Part shown: positions 34,427 to 43,008 of the stretch, piece after piece
How the letters are laid out: each line of letters starts with the position of its first letter
Numbering within the stretch: the stretch's first letter is position 1
Origin: Actinomadura madurae
GTDB taxonomy: Bacteria; Actinomycetota; Actinomycetes; Streptosporangiales; Streptosporangiaceae
Direction: 5' to 3'
DNA: 64,000 bases
Assembly (NCBI RefSeq): GCF_900115095.1
Contig: NZ_FOVH01000008.1
Coordinates: 124,001 to 188,000, forward strand
Notes under the pieces: model-generated
Told to the model about the DNA's origin: nothing
The model's input: the letters and a program-made list of their open reading frames with translations, nothing else
Databases searched by the model: none
Position numbers and translations under genes: made by a program

Positions 34427-35698
34427 TCAGCTTCCGGCCTTGTGGTTCTTCCAGTAGTCCTCGTTCGCCTTCTGGATGGTCTTGAGGACGTCCATGTAGG
34501 TCTCCGGCTTGTTGAGGAACTTGTCGAACCCGCTGAGCGCCTCGGTGAGGACGGGCGCGGGCGCGGCCTCGAAGTAGCGCAGGACGAGCCGGTTCCCGGT
34601 CGACGCGGCCTCCTTGGTGACCTTGTCCAGCTCGGGGTCGGCGACCTTCACCTTCGGGTTGCCGGACACGTCGCCGCGGGCGTTCGCCCACTTCTCCTGC
34701 GCGGCGGGCGTGATCCACCACTTCAGGTACTTGGTGCTGGCGTCCGGGTCGGGCGCCTTGCGCAGCGAGCACAGCGGGCCGCTCTCGAACACCAGCGACC
34801 GCTTCGGCAGTGCCGGGTTCACGTTGGGGATGAAGAAGAACCCGTAGTCCTCGCCCTGCTTGAGGCCGCGCTGGGTCATGCTCGTGTTGAACCACGTGCC
34901 GTTGATGACCATGGCGGCCTTGCCCGACTTGAAGTGGTCGGCGGGGTCGGCCTTGTCGCCCGGCTCGGTGAAGTAGCCGGCGTCGATCATCGACTTCCAG
35001 CGCTCCATGACCTTCACGACGCCGGGGTCGGTGTAGGACGCCTGGCCCTTCGACAGCCGCTCGTACAGGTCGGGGTCGGTGCCGGCGAGGATCTGCTCGA
35101 ACCAGGCGAAGGAGAACAGCGACGTCGGCGTCGTCTGATGGAAGGGCACCTGGCCCTTCGACTTCAGCGTCTGCGCGGTCTTCTCCAGCTCCGCCCACGT
35201 CGTCGGCGGCTTCAGGTCGTACTCGGCGAAGATCTTCTTGTTGTAGAACATCCCCCAGTACGCGGTGTTCAGCGGGACGCAGTACTGCTTGCCGCCGACC
35301 GTGTAGTAGGTCTTCAGGTCCTCGGTGAGGTCGCCGCTCTTGATGGCGTCCCGCCAGATCGCGGTGGTCTCGGCGACCTGGTTCTGCTTGACGATCTCCT
35401 CAAGGCGCCCGCCGGTCGTCCAGGTGAACAGGTCGGGCTTGACCTTGGTGCGGAACGAGGTCTTGATGAACGCCGTGTAGGTCGGCTCGTCGGTGTAGCC
35501 GACGGGCGTCATGCCGAGCCCGGTCTGCTGCTTGCCGAGGGCGGCCATCTGCTCGAAGAAGGGCTTCCAGGCGCCCTTGTCGTTGTACAGCTTGAGCTCG
35601 GACTTGCTCCCGCCGGAGTCGCCGGACCCGCAGCCGGCGGCGAGCAGCAGCGCGCTCACGGTGAGCGCGGTCGCCCGCAGTCGCGTGGACGGCACCAT
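34427..35698 (-). CDS. Carbohydrate ABC transporter substrate-binding lipoprotein
   Basis: 423-residue extracellular binding protein. The signal peptide ends at lipobox LLAAGCG, then a CUT1-family cluster (YNDKGAWKPFFEQMAAL, PLNTAYWGMFYNKKIFAEY, MVINGTWFN). It should bind the oligosaccharide later cut by the GH38 enzyme. The ATG at 35698 is preceded by AAGGAGGCCACC, which decides it over an ATG five codons upstream. The region before it carries a 7-base stem (35713-35730) and a short tandem repeat of GTCGAAGGAT (about 35737-35767). Confidence 0.92.
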   Translation of the reverse strand: MVPSTRLRATALTVSALLLAAGCGSGDSGGSKSELKLYNDKGAWKPFFEQMAALGKQQTGLGMTPVGYTDEPTYTAFIKTSFRTKVKPDLFTWTTGGRLEEIVKQNQVAETTAIWRDAIKSGDLTEDLKTYYTVGGKQYCVPLNTAYWGMFYNKKIFAEYDLKPPTTWAELEKTAQTLKSKGQVPFHQTTPTSLFSFAWFEQILAGTDPDLYERLSKGQASYTDPGVVKVMERWKSMIDAGYFTEPGDKADPADHFKSGKAAMVINGTWFNTSMTQRGLKQGEDYGFFFIPNVNPALPKRSLVFESGPLCSLRKAPDPDASTKYLKWWITPAAQEKWANARGDVSGNPKVKVADPELDKVTKEAASTGNRLVLRYFEAAPAPVLTEALSGFDKFLNKPETYMDVLKTIQKANEDYWKNHKAGS

Positions 35699-35841
35699 GG
35701 TGGCCTCCTTCATCGGGCGTCGTCGCCCGATCGGGGTGTCGAAGGATGTCGAAGGATGTCGAGGATCAGGAATCGGCTGGGTCGGGGAAAAGGGTGAACC
35801 GGCCGCGCGGCCTGTGGCCGGGCGGCGGGGGGCGGCTCGGC

Positions 35842-36558
35842 TCAGGTGAGCCGCTGCTCGATCACGTGTTTGATGTCGGCGAGGTGCGACCGCATGAGGG
35901 ACTCGGCCTCCTCCTCGGCGCCCGCCTCGATGGCGGCGAGGATCGCGGTGTGCTCCTCGAAGTCGCGGACGCGGTCGTCGAAGATCCGCTGTATCTCGCG
36001 CTGCTCGGACGCGTGCACGGTCAGCAGCGAGTCGATGACCTCGCAGAGGACGGAGTTGCCCGCGACCCCGGCGACCTCCCGGTGGAAGGTCATGTTGGTC
36101 TTGTGCAGGCGCGCCTCGGCGTCGCGCGCCTGCGCCCCCTGCGCGTCGCCGAGGTCCGCGCCCGCCCGGTCGAGGATGGCGCGGAGCAGGTCGACGTCGG
36201 CGGGGCCGGACAGCCGGGCGGCGCGGCCGGCCAGCGGCGGCTCGATGAGCAGCCGGGCGTCCAGCAGCTGGAGCAGCCGGTCGGCCTCCAGCTCCCCGAC
36301 GTTGGGGTTGGGGATCACCACCCGTTCGAGGTCGGCGCCCACGTAGATCCCGGAGCCGTGCCGGAGCTGGATCGCCCCGGTCGCCTCCAGCCGGCGCAGG
36401 GCCTCGCGCAGCGTCGGGGTGGTCACCGCGAAGCGCTGCGACAGCTCGCGCGCCGACGGCAGCCGGTCGCCGGGGCGCAGGCCGTCCGACCTGATCAGCT
36501 CCAGCATCCGCTCCGTGAGCGCGTCCGCCAGGCTCGGCCGGGCCACATCCTGGGACAT
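35842..36558 (-). CDS. GntR-family regulator with FCD domain
   Basis: 238-residue repressor of the FadR subfamily. The winged helix (about 8-72) reads LADALTERMLELI ... LPSARELSQRFAVTTPTLREALRRLEATGAI in two parts. The FCD ligand domain (about 95-230) has the metal-ligand residues expected, including HKTNMTFHREVAG and HTAILAAIEAG. Such proteins sense sugar acids or carboxylates. GAGG five bases upstream supports the ATG at 36558. An operator-like palindrome lies just upstream (36584-36600) and matches sites before two other units of the island, so it is probably the local regulator and autoregulated. Confidence 0.92.
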   Translation of the reverse strand: MSQDVARPSLADALTERMLELIRSDGLRPGDRLPSARELSQRFAVTTPTLREALRRLEATGAIQLRHGSGIYVGADLERVVIPNPNVGELEADRLLQLLDARLLIEPPLAGRAARLSGPADVDLLRAILDRAGADLGDAQGAQARDAEARLHKTNMTFHREVAGVAGNSVLCEVIDSLLTVHASEQREIQRIFDDRVRDFEEHTAILAAIEAGAEEEAESLMRSHLADIKHVIEQRLT

Positions 36559-36583
36559 CGACACCTCGTTCCGCCAAGAAGTA

Positions 36584-36600
36584 AAGTCATCTAATCACTT
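36584..36600 (-). promoter_or_regulatory. Operator-like palindrome upstream of the GntR gene
   Basis: AAGTCAT-CTA-ATCACTT, an inverted repeat with one mismatch, 26 bases before the regulator start and overlapping the stop codon of the upstream esterase gene. It shares the ATGACTT half-site with the palindromes at 39071 and 41750. Confidence 0.55.
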
Positions 36601-37544
36601 AGCGACTGGGCTGTCCAGCCTCCGGTGAGACATCTCCGCAGGACGGCGCGCTCCTCCTCGAACGCGAGCCGTCCCAGCCGCGCCGACATGATGCCGTCGA
36701 AACCGTGGCAGGCGCCCGGCACATGGTGAAGCTCGGTGGGGACGCCCGCGCCGATCAGGCGGTGCGCGTGGGTGAGCCCCTCGTCCCGCAGCGGGTCGTA
36801 CTCGGGCACCAGCACGTAGGCCCGCGGCAGGCCCGACAGGTCCTCGGCCCGCGCGGGCGCCGCGTAGGCCGGGACGGCCGTCCGGCCGCCCAGGTAGTGG
36901 CGCCACATGTGCTCGACGTCGGTGCGGTTGAACAGCGGCGGCCGGGTGAACGTCCGCATCGACGGGGTGTCCATCCGGTCGTCCAGGACGGGGTAGAGCA
37001 GCATCTGGAAGACGAGCGGGGGACCGCCCTCGTCCCGCGCCCGCAGCGCCACGGCCGCGGCCAGCGCGCCGCCCGCGCTGCCGCCGCCCACCGCGACGCG
37101 CTCCGGGTCGCCGCCGAACTCGCCCGCGTGCTCGTGCGCCCACACCGTGGCCGCGTAGCAGTCGTCGAACCCCGCCGGGAACGGATGCTCGGGCGCGAGC
37201 CGGTAGCCGGCGGACACGACCGCGATGCCGTCCTCTGCGGCGAACGTCACGCACCGCTCGTGCTCGTTGTCGAGGGACCCGGTGACGAACCCGCCGCCGT
37301 GGAAGTAGACGAGCACGGGCACGGGACCGGACGCCTCACGCGGCCGGTACACGCGTACCGGGACCGGCGGCGCACCGGGCGGCCCCGGGATCGTCCTGTC
37401 CTGGATGTGCACGCCCTCGTCGTCGGCCGGACGGGACAGGGCGGAGACCAGGTCGCGCATGGCGGCGCGCGCCTTGAGCGGATCCTCCAGGCCGACGTAG
37501 GGCATGCCGGCGACCGCGGCGGCCAGTTCGGCGTCCAGGGTCAT
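36591..37544 (-). CDS. HSL-family alpha/beta hydrolase (esterase)
   Basis: 317-residue esterase of the hormone-sensitive lipase family. It has the oxyanion-hole motif YFHGGGFVTGS, nucleophile elbow VGGGSAGGALAAA, catalytic Asp in YDPLRDEG and His in GACHGFD. The elbow reads GGSAGG where GDSAGG is usual, a notable but tolerated change. AGGAGG lies eight bases before the ATG. It may remove acyl groups from the imported sugar, which is inference from its position in the island. Confidence 0.88.
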   Translation of the reverse strand: MTLDAELAAAVAGMPYVGLEDPLKARAAMRDLVSALSRPADDEGVHIQDRTIPGPPGAPPVPVRVYRPREASGPVPVLVYFHGGGFVTGSLDNEHERCVTFAAEDGIAVVSAGYRLAPEHPFPAGFDDCYAATVWAHEHAGEFGGDPERVAVGGGSAGGALAAAVALRARDEGGPPLVFQMLLYPVLDDRMDTPSMRTFTRPPLFNRTDVEHMWRHYLGGRTAVPAYAAPARAEDLSGLPRAYVLVPEYDPLRDEGLTHAHRLIGAGVPTELHHVPGACHGFDGIMSARLGRLAFEEERAVLRRCLTGGWTAQSLSD

Positions 37545-37588
37545 GGTCCGGACCTCCTGCTGTCGTGGACGCTGTGTCGTGGACGGGG

Positions 37589-37622
37589 ACGCGCCCCCGG
37601 GCGGGAGGTCCCGGGGGCGCGT
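37589..37622 (-). terminator. Terminator after the DUF5005-like gene
   Basis: Perfect 13-base stem ACGCGCCCCCGGG / CCCGGGGGCGCGT with an 8-base loop, between the secreted-protein gene and the esterase gene on the minus strand. Confidence 0.78.
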
Positions 37623-37678
37623 GGGAAGCGGTACCGCCGTGGACGGAACGGCGATTCCGCTGCTTCAGGGCCTCCCCG

Positions 37679-38992
37679 TCAGCCGGAGACCGGGAGGTTG
37701 ATGTAACGCGCCCGGTAGATGGTCACGTCGCGGTAGTTGTCGTTCGCCGGGCCCTTGGTGGCGTCCAGGCTGTTGACGTTGTACGAGATCACCAGGTTGC
37801 CGCCGGACGACAGCGACGCGTGCTGGTGCGCGTTGTAGGTGAAGACGTCCGGGTCGCCGTAGGAGCCGAACGGCCCGGTCTCGGGCGTCCGGTAGACGGT
37901 CTGCTCACCGGTGAACGGGCCGTCCGCCGAGCACGACAGCAGGACGTCGATCTCGGCGCCGAACGCGATGCTCGCGTCCTGGTTGACCATCACGTAGTGC
38001 GAGCCGCGCCTGGCGACGCTGAACTCGTTCGACACGCCGCTCATCAGCCGCGCCGAGGCCGTCTCCGAGGTGGACCAGCCGCCGGCCGTCCGGTACTCCC
38101 ACGCCCCGCGCAGGTCGGTGCCGTCCACGCGGGCGATGTGCAGGTACTTGGTGTTCACCTGCGTGTCGGGGTCGGTGTAGTCCTCGGTGCCGTAGATGTA
38201 GGTGTGGCCGCCGTCCCGGAGCAGCGCCGACCCCCACTGGACGCCGGACGCCGACGGCATCGCCTTCACCTGGGTCGGCGCGGACAGGTTTCCGGCGGAG
38301 AAGCGGGCGAGGACGTTGTCCTTGAACTTCATGTCCCACCCGGTGCCGTTGTTCGGGTCCGGGTCGTAGTACTCGCGGTAGAGCTGCTGCACCTCCGAGC
38401 CGCTCTGGGTGAGGTCGCCCGCCCAGTACCAGTGGGCCGCCTGCGCGGGCGGCATGACCGCCTTCGGGGCGGCTGCCGTCCCGCCGTGCACGGTGGTGAG
38501 CGCGCCGCCCGTCCCCTGGACGACGAACGAGTTGTTGAGGAACGGGGTCGTCCCGCCCTCCTCGATCACGACCGGGCGGGAGCCGTCGGCGTTGACCCGG
38601 CCGAGGAAGGTGTCGGAGTAGGCGTAGACGATGCGCCCGTCCGACAGCTTCAGCGAGTACGTGGTGTCGGCGCCGGTCCAGTCGTCGAGGAGGGCGTTGC
38701 TGTTGCCGTAGGACGTGAACTTGCCGTTGAGCGCGGCGTTCTGCGTGGCGGTGCCGAACGTCGGCGGGGCGTGCCCGGAACAGGTGGGCGCGTCCGCCTC
38801 GGCCGCGTGGCCCTTGCCCCGGGCCTTGTCATGGCCGGCGCCATAGCTGGGGCCGTGCCCGTGGGTGTCGGCCGCCGCCGGGACGGCGGGTGCGGCGAGG
38901 AGCAGCGCGGAAGCGAGGGCGGCGGCGCGCGACCACCTCCGGGCGTGAAGGCGAGAGGGCCGTTCGGTTGACGAGGGACGGGACTCCTGCAT
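37679..38992 (-). CDS. Secreted DUF5005/DUF4185-like protein
   Basis: 437-residue exported protein. A long Sec signal peptide (ALASALLLAAPAVPAAA, cleavage near residue 41) is followed by a His/Gly-rich stretch and a beta-propeller-like domain with LKLSDGRIVYAYSDTFLG, TPFLNNSFVV and SASGVQWGSALL. The pattern is that of DUF5005/DUF4185 proteins, thought to bind or cleave glycans; no catalytic residues can be assigned. GGAGG sits five bases before the ATG at 38992. Its own operator-bearing promoter (39071) suggests co-regulation with the island. Two cysteines (TCSGH and LLSCSAD) may form a disulfide. Confidence 0.72.
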   Translation of the reverse strand: MQESRPSSTERPSRLHARRWSRAAALASALLLAAPAVPAAADTHGHGPSYGAGHDKARGKGHAAEADAPTCSGHAPPTFGTATQNAALNGKFTSYGNSNALLDDWTGADTTYSLKLSDGRIVYAYSDTFLGRVNADGSRPVVIEEGGTTPFLNNSFVVQGTGGALTTVHGGTAAAPKAVMPPAQAAHWYWAGDLTQSGSEVQQLYREYYDPDPNNGTGWDMKFKDNVLARFSAGNLSAPTQVKAMPSASGVQWGSALLRDGGHTYIYGTEDYTDPDTQVNTKYLHIARVDGTDLRGAWEYRTAGGWSTSETASARLMSGVSNEFSVARRGSHYVMVNQDASIAFGAEIDVLLSCSADGPFTGEQTVYRTPETGPFGSYGDPDVFTYNAHQHASLSSGGNLVISYNVNSLDATKGPANDNYRDVTIYRARYINLPVSG

Positions 38993-39070
38993 GGAAACCT
39001 CCGCGAGCACGCGGCGAACCTGACGGATGGGGTGGGCGGTTCGCACGGGGCTCGTGCGTCCCACATCATG

Positions 39071-39097
39071 AGTCATCAAATGACTTGTTGTCTAGAT
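39071..39097 (-). promoter_or_regulatory. Operator-like palindrome before the DUF5005-like gene
   Basis: AGTCAT-CAA-ATGACT (39071-39085) followed by TTGTTGTCTAGA. It is 79 bases upstream of the minus-strand start at 38992. On the minus strand TAGACA and CATGAT flank the palindrome about 18 bases apart and could be -35 and -10. It matches the site at 41750-41776 at 25 of 27 bases. Confidence 0.65.
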
Positions 39098-39107
39098 CTT
39101 TTCTGGT

Positions 39108-39899
39108 CTAGGTCTCGGGAAGTGCGGCCGGGTTCCGCGCCAGCAGGCCCCCGTCCACGCGGTGCTCGGCGCCGGTCACGAAGGACGACCGCGGCCCGGC
39201 GAGGAACGCCACCACCTCCGCGACCTCGTCCGCCGTCGCGACGCGCCCCAGCGGATGGGCCCGCCCCCATTCCTCGACCTGCGCGTCCTGCCCCTTCTCC
39301 CCGCGGAACAGGTCGGCGGCCCAGCGCAGCATCGGCGTGTCCACCGACCCCGGGCAGACCACGTTCGCGCGGATGCCGTCGGCGGCGTGGTCGAGCGCCA
39401 TCGCCCGCGTCAGCGCGTTGATCGCGGCCTTGCTCGCGCTGTAGGCGGCGACCCGGTCCTGGGACACGAACGCCTGCACCGACGACATCGTGACGATCGT
39501 CCCGCCGCCCCTCCGGCGCAGCTCGGGCACCGCCGCGCGGCAGGCGAGGAAGACGCCCTTCACGTTGACGCCGAGCACCTCGTCCCACAGCTCCTCGGAC
39601 GTCTCCTCGACCGTCCCGTACCGCTGCACGCCCGCGCACGTCACCAGCACGTCGAGGCCCCCGTACCGGGACACGGCGTCCGCGACCAGCCCGTCCATCG
39701 CCGCCGCGGCCGTCACGTCGGCGACGGTCCCGGCGACCTCCAGACCGTCCGCGCGCAGTTCACGCTCCGCCCGCCCAACGTCACCAAGCCCGCAGAACAC
39801 GACCGAGGCCCCATCGCGTGCGAGCCGTTCCACCACGGCCCGGCCGATCCCGAGGGACCCGCCGGTCACCACCGCGACCTTGCCTTCGAACTCCGTCAT
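39108..39899 (-). CDS. SDR family oxidoreductase
   Basis: 263-residue classical short-chain dehydrogenase. It has TGGSLGIGRAVVERLA, CAGV in place of NNAG (LVTCAGVQRYG), catalytic Ser in TMSSVQAF, and YSASKAA. Glucose/galactose-type dehydrogenases and 3-oxoacyl reductases look alike at this level. Last gene of the operon PhyH-DUF4432-SDR, with an ATGA overlap to the DUF4432 gene and AGGGGAG-type ribosome site. In context, a sugar dehydrogenase feeding the dehydratase is a reasonable guess, not proof. Confidence 0.88.
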   Translation of the reverse strand: MTEFEGKVAVVTGGSLGIGRAVVERLARDGASVVFCGLGDVGRAERELRADGLEVAGTVADVTAAAAMDGLVADAVSRYGGLDVLVTCAGVQRYGTVEETSEELWDEVLGVNVKGVFLACRAAVPELRRRGGGTIVTMSSVQAFVSQDRVAAYSASKAAINALTRAMALDHAADGIRANVVCPGSVDTPMLRWAADLFRGEKGQDAQVEEWGRAHPLGRVATADEVAEVVAFLAGPRSSFVTGAEHRVDGGLLARNPAALPET

Positions 39900-40942
39900 A
39901 GCTCCCCTCCGATGACCCCCGCGCGCAGCCACAGGCTCCGCCGGGCATGCGGTCCGAGCCTGAGCGCGCTCCCGTTGGCCGCCGCGGCGGCCAGCCCGTC
40001 CGTCGGATACCCGGCGAACGGCTCCAGGCCCACCACGTAGGCGCGGCCCCACCACGGATGCCCGCTGGTCGCGCCGAGCTCCTGCCACAGCCACAGGTGC
40101 GGCAGGACGGCCACGTCCCAGCGCACCCGCATGCCGAGGCCGTCCGGGTCGACGACCTCGTAGCGCCCCTCCTCCAGGCCGGTGACGTAGACGATGTCGC
40201 TCGGCGCACCACGGTCCGGGACGACACCGAGGTCGACGGTCCCGCCCCCGTCCGCCGGCACGTGCGGCCACGCGTACGGCCCGCCGGCCCGGACCCGCCG
40301 CCCGCCCGGCGCGATCGCCGTCTCGTGCGGGACGACCCGGGCGCCGTCCGGCAGCCTGATCCGGTGCCCAGGACGCAGGAAGGGCGCACCGAACACGATG
40401 TGGTGCCCCCACATCGCGTCCAGCGGCACCCCCGACTCGTTGACCAGCTCCTCCTCGACGACCAACTCCGCCTCGCCGGACCGCAGCCGGAACGTCTTGG
40501 CCACCCGCAGCGGCATCCGCCGCGCCCGCACGGTCAGCCGGGCCGCCACCTCCCCGGCGTCGTCGGCCACGACGGCGACGTCCCACGGCAGCCCCGCCAC
40601 CTCGCCGTGCTGCGCGAACGCGGCGCCCCGGTAGGTGCTGGGCGCGCCGCCGTTCGGCAGCACCTCCTGCCAGCCGCCCTCGTAGGAGTCGAGGAACAGG
40701 GCGGTGTCGTCGGCCGCTCCCCCGGCCACGTCGCGCGGGTCGCGCGGCCCGTCCGGCGACAGCCACACGAAGTCCATGTCGCGCGGCTTGTAGCAGAACT
40801 CCGCGACGTCGCCGCCCTTGCCCGCGAGGACGGTCACCCGCAGCAGCTCGTTCTCCAGCACCACCGCGTCGATGCCGGCCCAGGCGGTCTCGTGGACGCG
40901 AGCGCCCCAGTTCCGGGACGGCCGGTGCCTGCGGGCGCCCAT
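39896..40942 (-). CDS. DUF4432/aldose 1-epimerase-like family protein
   Basis: 348-residue protein of the galactose mutarotase-like fold. It has NELLRVTVLAGKGGDVAEFCYKP, GGWQEVLPNGGAPS, MWGHHIVFGAPFL and VVGLEPFAGYPTDG; the Glu of GLEPF is the usual catalytic acid position. DUF4432 proteins typically sit in sugar-catabolic operons and are thought to be mutarotases. Start ATG at 40942 overlaps the PhyH stop (TGATG). An anomer interconversion before the SDR step would fit, by inference. Confidence 0.8.
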   Translation of the reverse strand: MGARRHRPSRNWGARVHETAWAGIDAVVLENELLRVTVLAGKGGDVAEFCYKPRDMDFVWLSPDGPRDPRDVAGGAADDTALFLDSYEGGWQEVLPNGGAPSTYRGAAFAQHGEVAGLPWDVAVVADDAGEVAARLTVRARRMPLRVAKTFRLRSGEAELVVEEELVNESGVPLDAMWGHHIVFGAPFLRPGHRIRLPDGARVVPHETAIAPGGRRVRAGGPYAWPHVPADGGGTVDLGVVPDRGAPSDIVYVTGLEEGRYEVVDPDGLGMRVRWDVAVLPHLWLWQELGATSGHPWWGRAYVVGLEPFAGYPTDGLAAAAANGSALRLGPHARRSLWLRAGVIGGEL

Positions 40943-41715
40943 CAGCTCCAGTTCTCCGCGCCGCTGAAGGCGAAGTGCTCCCCGGGGACGTAGTCGGGCC
41001 GCGGCTGGTACTCGTTCACACCCGGCTCGCCGCGCAGCAGCAGCGCGGACGGCCACGGCGACGGCTCCTCGGTGATCCTGGTCGAGGTCGGGATGTACCG
41101 GATGGTCAGCCCGCAGCGCCGGTAGGGCGAGTCGTTGGCGTTGCTGCCGTGCATGATGTTCGGGTGGTGGACCTCGACGTCGCCGGGTTCGAGGACCAGG
41201 TCCACGGCCCGCGACTCGTCGACGCCGGCCGCGCTCTCCACGCCGAAGACGGCCCCGGCGTCATCGCGCTCGCGGACCTCGTGCAGGTCCTCCTTGTGAC
41301 TGCCGGGGATGACGCGCAGACAGCCGTTCTCCGGCGTCGAGCGGTCGACGGCCAGCCACAGCGTCACCACGCGCATCGGATCGAGCGGCCAGAACGCGCC
41401 GTCCTGGTGCCAGAGAACGGCCTTGCCCGTGTAGGGCGGCTTGGAGATGTAGGCGGACGCGAACAGCGCGATGTCGGGGCCGATGAACCGCTCGGCCACG
41501 TCGAGCAGCCGATCATCGGACACGAGCCGGACCCAGAACGGGTCCTTGGCGACCAGCTCCGTGGACAGATCCTCGCCGCTCCGCTCGGGATACCGCCGCT
41601 GCAACCACCGGACGTGCTGGTCCGCCTCGGCGATCAGCGCGGGGTCCAGCACGTTCTTGAAGATCGCGTACCCGTCCTCGTCATAGCCTCGCATCGGGTC
41701 CTCGTGCATGGGCAT
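40942..41715 (-). CDS. Phytanoyl-CoA dioxygenase (PhyH) family protein
   Basis: 257-residue Fe(II)/2-oxoglutarate-dependent dioxygenase. The iron-binding His and Asp are in VLWHQDGAFWPL; the distal His is in VHHPNIMHGSNAN, and the 2-oxoglutarate-binding Arg is probably in RRCGLTIRYIP. It would hydroxylate, or oxidatively demethylate or cleave, a small molecule. As first gene of the operon with DUF4432 and SDR it may open a modified sugar. ATG at 41715 is taken; MHED at 41709 is an alternative. Confidence 0.87.
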   Translation of the reverse strand: MPMHEDPMRGYDEDGYAIFKNVLDPALIAEADQHVRWLQRRYPERSGEDLSTELVAKDPFWVRLVSDDRLLDVAERFIGPDIALFASAYISKPPYTGKAVLWHQDGAFWPLDPMRVVTLWLAVDRSTPENGCLRVIPGSHKEDLHEVRERDDAGAVFGVESAAGVDESRAVDLVLEPGDVEVHHPNIMHGSNANDSPYRRCGLTIRYIPTSTRITEEPSPWPSALLLRGEPGVNEYQPRPDYVPGEHFAFSGAENWS

Positions 41716-41749
41716 CCCTTCTCCGTGAAGCGCGACATTCCGAAGTCTT

Positions 41750-41776
41750 AGTCATCAGATGACTTGCTGTCTAGAT
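41750..41776. promoter_or_regulatory. Shared operator between the PhyH operon and the KDG-type kinase gene
   Basis: Perfect palindrome AGTCAT-CAG-ATGACT (41750-41764) followed by TGCTGTCTAGAT. It lies 35 bases from the PhyH start and 32 bases from the kinase start, so one bound dimer could control both. It is nearly identical to 39071-39097. Confidence 0.68.
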
Positions 41777-41807
41777 GTATCGTCGCCCGGGACAGAGAGG
41801 AATCGCC

Positions 41808-42746
41808 GTGCGCACCCTGGACAGTCCGCGTCCCCGTCCCGCCCGCATCGCCCTGATCGGCGAGTGCATGGTCGAGCTCAGCCACGTCACCGCGGACCGG
41901 CTCGCGCTCGGCTACGCCGGTGACGTCTTCAACACCGCCGCGTACCTGGCCAGGAGCGCGTCCCCCGGCACCGCCGACGTCCAGTTCGTCACGCTCGTCG
42001 GCGACGACCCGTACAGCACCCAGATGAGGGCCGCGTGGGCGGCCCACGGAGTCGGCTCCGACCACACCCGCGCCGTCCCCGGCGGCCGGGCAGGCCTCTA
42101 CCTCATCCGCACCGACGCAGACGGCGAGCGGACGTTCCACTACTACCGCTCCCAATCAGCGGCCCGAGGGCTCTTCGGCCCCGCCCACCCCCTGGAACTC
42201 GACGAAGCCATCGCGGCCCACGACCTCGTCTACCTCTCCGGCATCACCCTCTCGATCCTGCCCCCCGAAGCCCGCGAGCGCCTGCTGACCGTCCTGGACG
42301 AGACCCGCCGGCGCGGCGGCCTGGTCGCCTTCGACGGCAACTACCGCCCGGCGGGCTGGCCGTCCCCCGAAGCCGCCGCGTCCGCCATGCGGGCCGTCCT
42401 GGCCCGCACCGACGTGGCCCTGCCCACCCTCACCGACGACCGCGCCGTCTTCGGCGACGAGACCCCCACCGACGCCATCAAACGCCTCCGCGAAGCCGGC
42501 GTAACCGAGATCGCCGTCAAGCTGGGCGCCCAGGGCAGCGTGATCGCCGACCCCACCACCGAGGAACACGTCCCCGCCCTCCCCGCCGTAAAGGTGATCG
42601 ACACCACCGCCGCCGGCGACGCCTACAACGGCGCCTACCTGGCCTCCCGCCTGTCAGGAACGTCCCGCCGCAAAGCCGCCGAAGAAGCAACCACCCTGGC
42701 CGCCAAGGTAATAACCCACCGAGGAGCCCTACTCCCGACCACCTGA
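41808..42746 (+). CDS. PfkB-family sugar kinase, 2-keto-3-deoxygluconate kinase-like
   Basis: 312-residue ribokinase-fold kinase. It has IALIGECMVELS at the start, GYAGDVFNTAAYLAR, FDGNYRPAGWPS, and the ATP/anion-hole signature DTTAAGDAYNGAYLAS with the catalytic Asp in AAGDAYNG. GECMVELS and DGNYRP are usual for KdgK. It would phosphorylate a 2-keto-3-deoxy acid from the dehydratase to KDPG or an analogue. The matching aldolase is not in the window. GTG at 41808 follows AGAGAGG at seven bases. Confidence 0.9.
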   Translation: MRTLDSPRPRPARIALIGECMVELSHVTADRLALGYAGDVFNTAAYLARSASPGTADVQFVTLVGDDPYSTQMRAAWAAHGVGSDHTRAVPGGRAGLYLIRTDADGERTFHYYRSQSAARGLFGPAHPLELDEAIAAHDLVYLSGITLSILPPEARERLLTVLDETRRRGGLVAFDGNYRPAGWPSPEAAASAMRAVLARTDVALPTLTDDRAVFGDETPTDAIKRLREAGVTEIAVKLGAQGSVIADPTTEEHVPALPAVKVIDTTAAGDAYNGAYLASRLSGTSRRKAAEEATTLAAKVITHRGALLPTT

Positions 42747-42747
42747 C

Positions 42748-42780
42748 CGGAACGGACGCACCACCAGCACCCCCGTTCCG
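42748..42780 (+). terminator. Hairpin after the KDG-type kinase gene
   Basis: Perfect 8-base stem CGGAACGG / CCGTTCCG with a 17-base loop, starting two bases after the stop codon. Confidence 0.5.
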
Positions 42781-43008
42781 CACGAACCCCAACCACCACC
42801 GCAACCCCGCAACAACCCCAATGGTTGCGATCGCGTCCGAAGGCAGGGTCGAGCGAAGCAAGACCCTGATCGCGCAGCGAGCCGCAAGGCGAGCCGGAGC
42901 GATGCAGCGATCGCCCGCAGAGCCCGACGATGGAGGGCCGCCAGGCCCGAAGGAGGAGGGCACTGCAATAAACACAGCAGGGCGCCCAGCGCCCGAAGGA
43001 GGAGAGAA

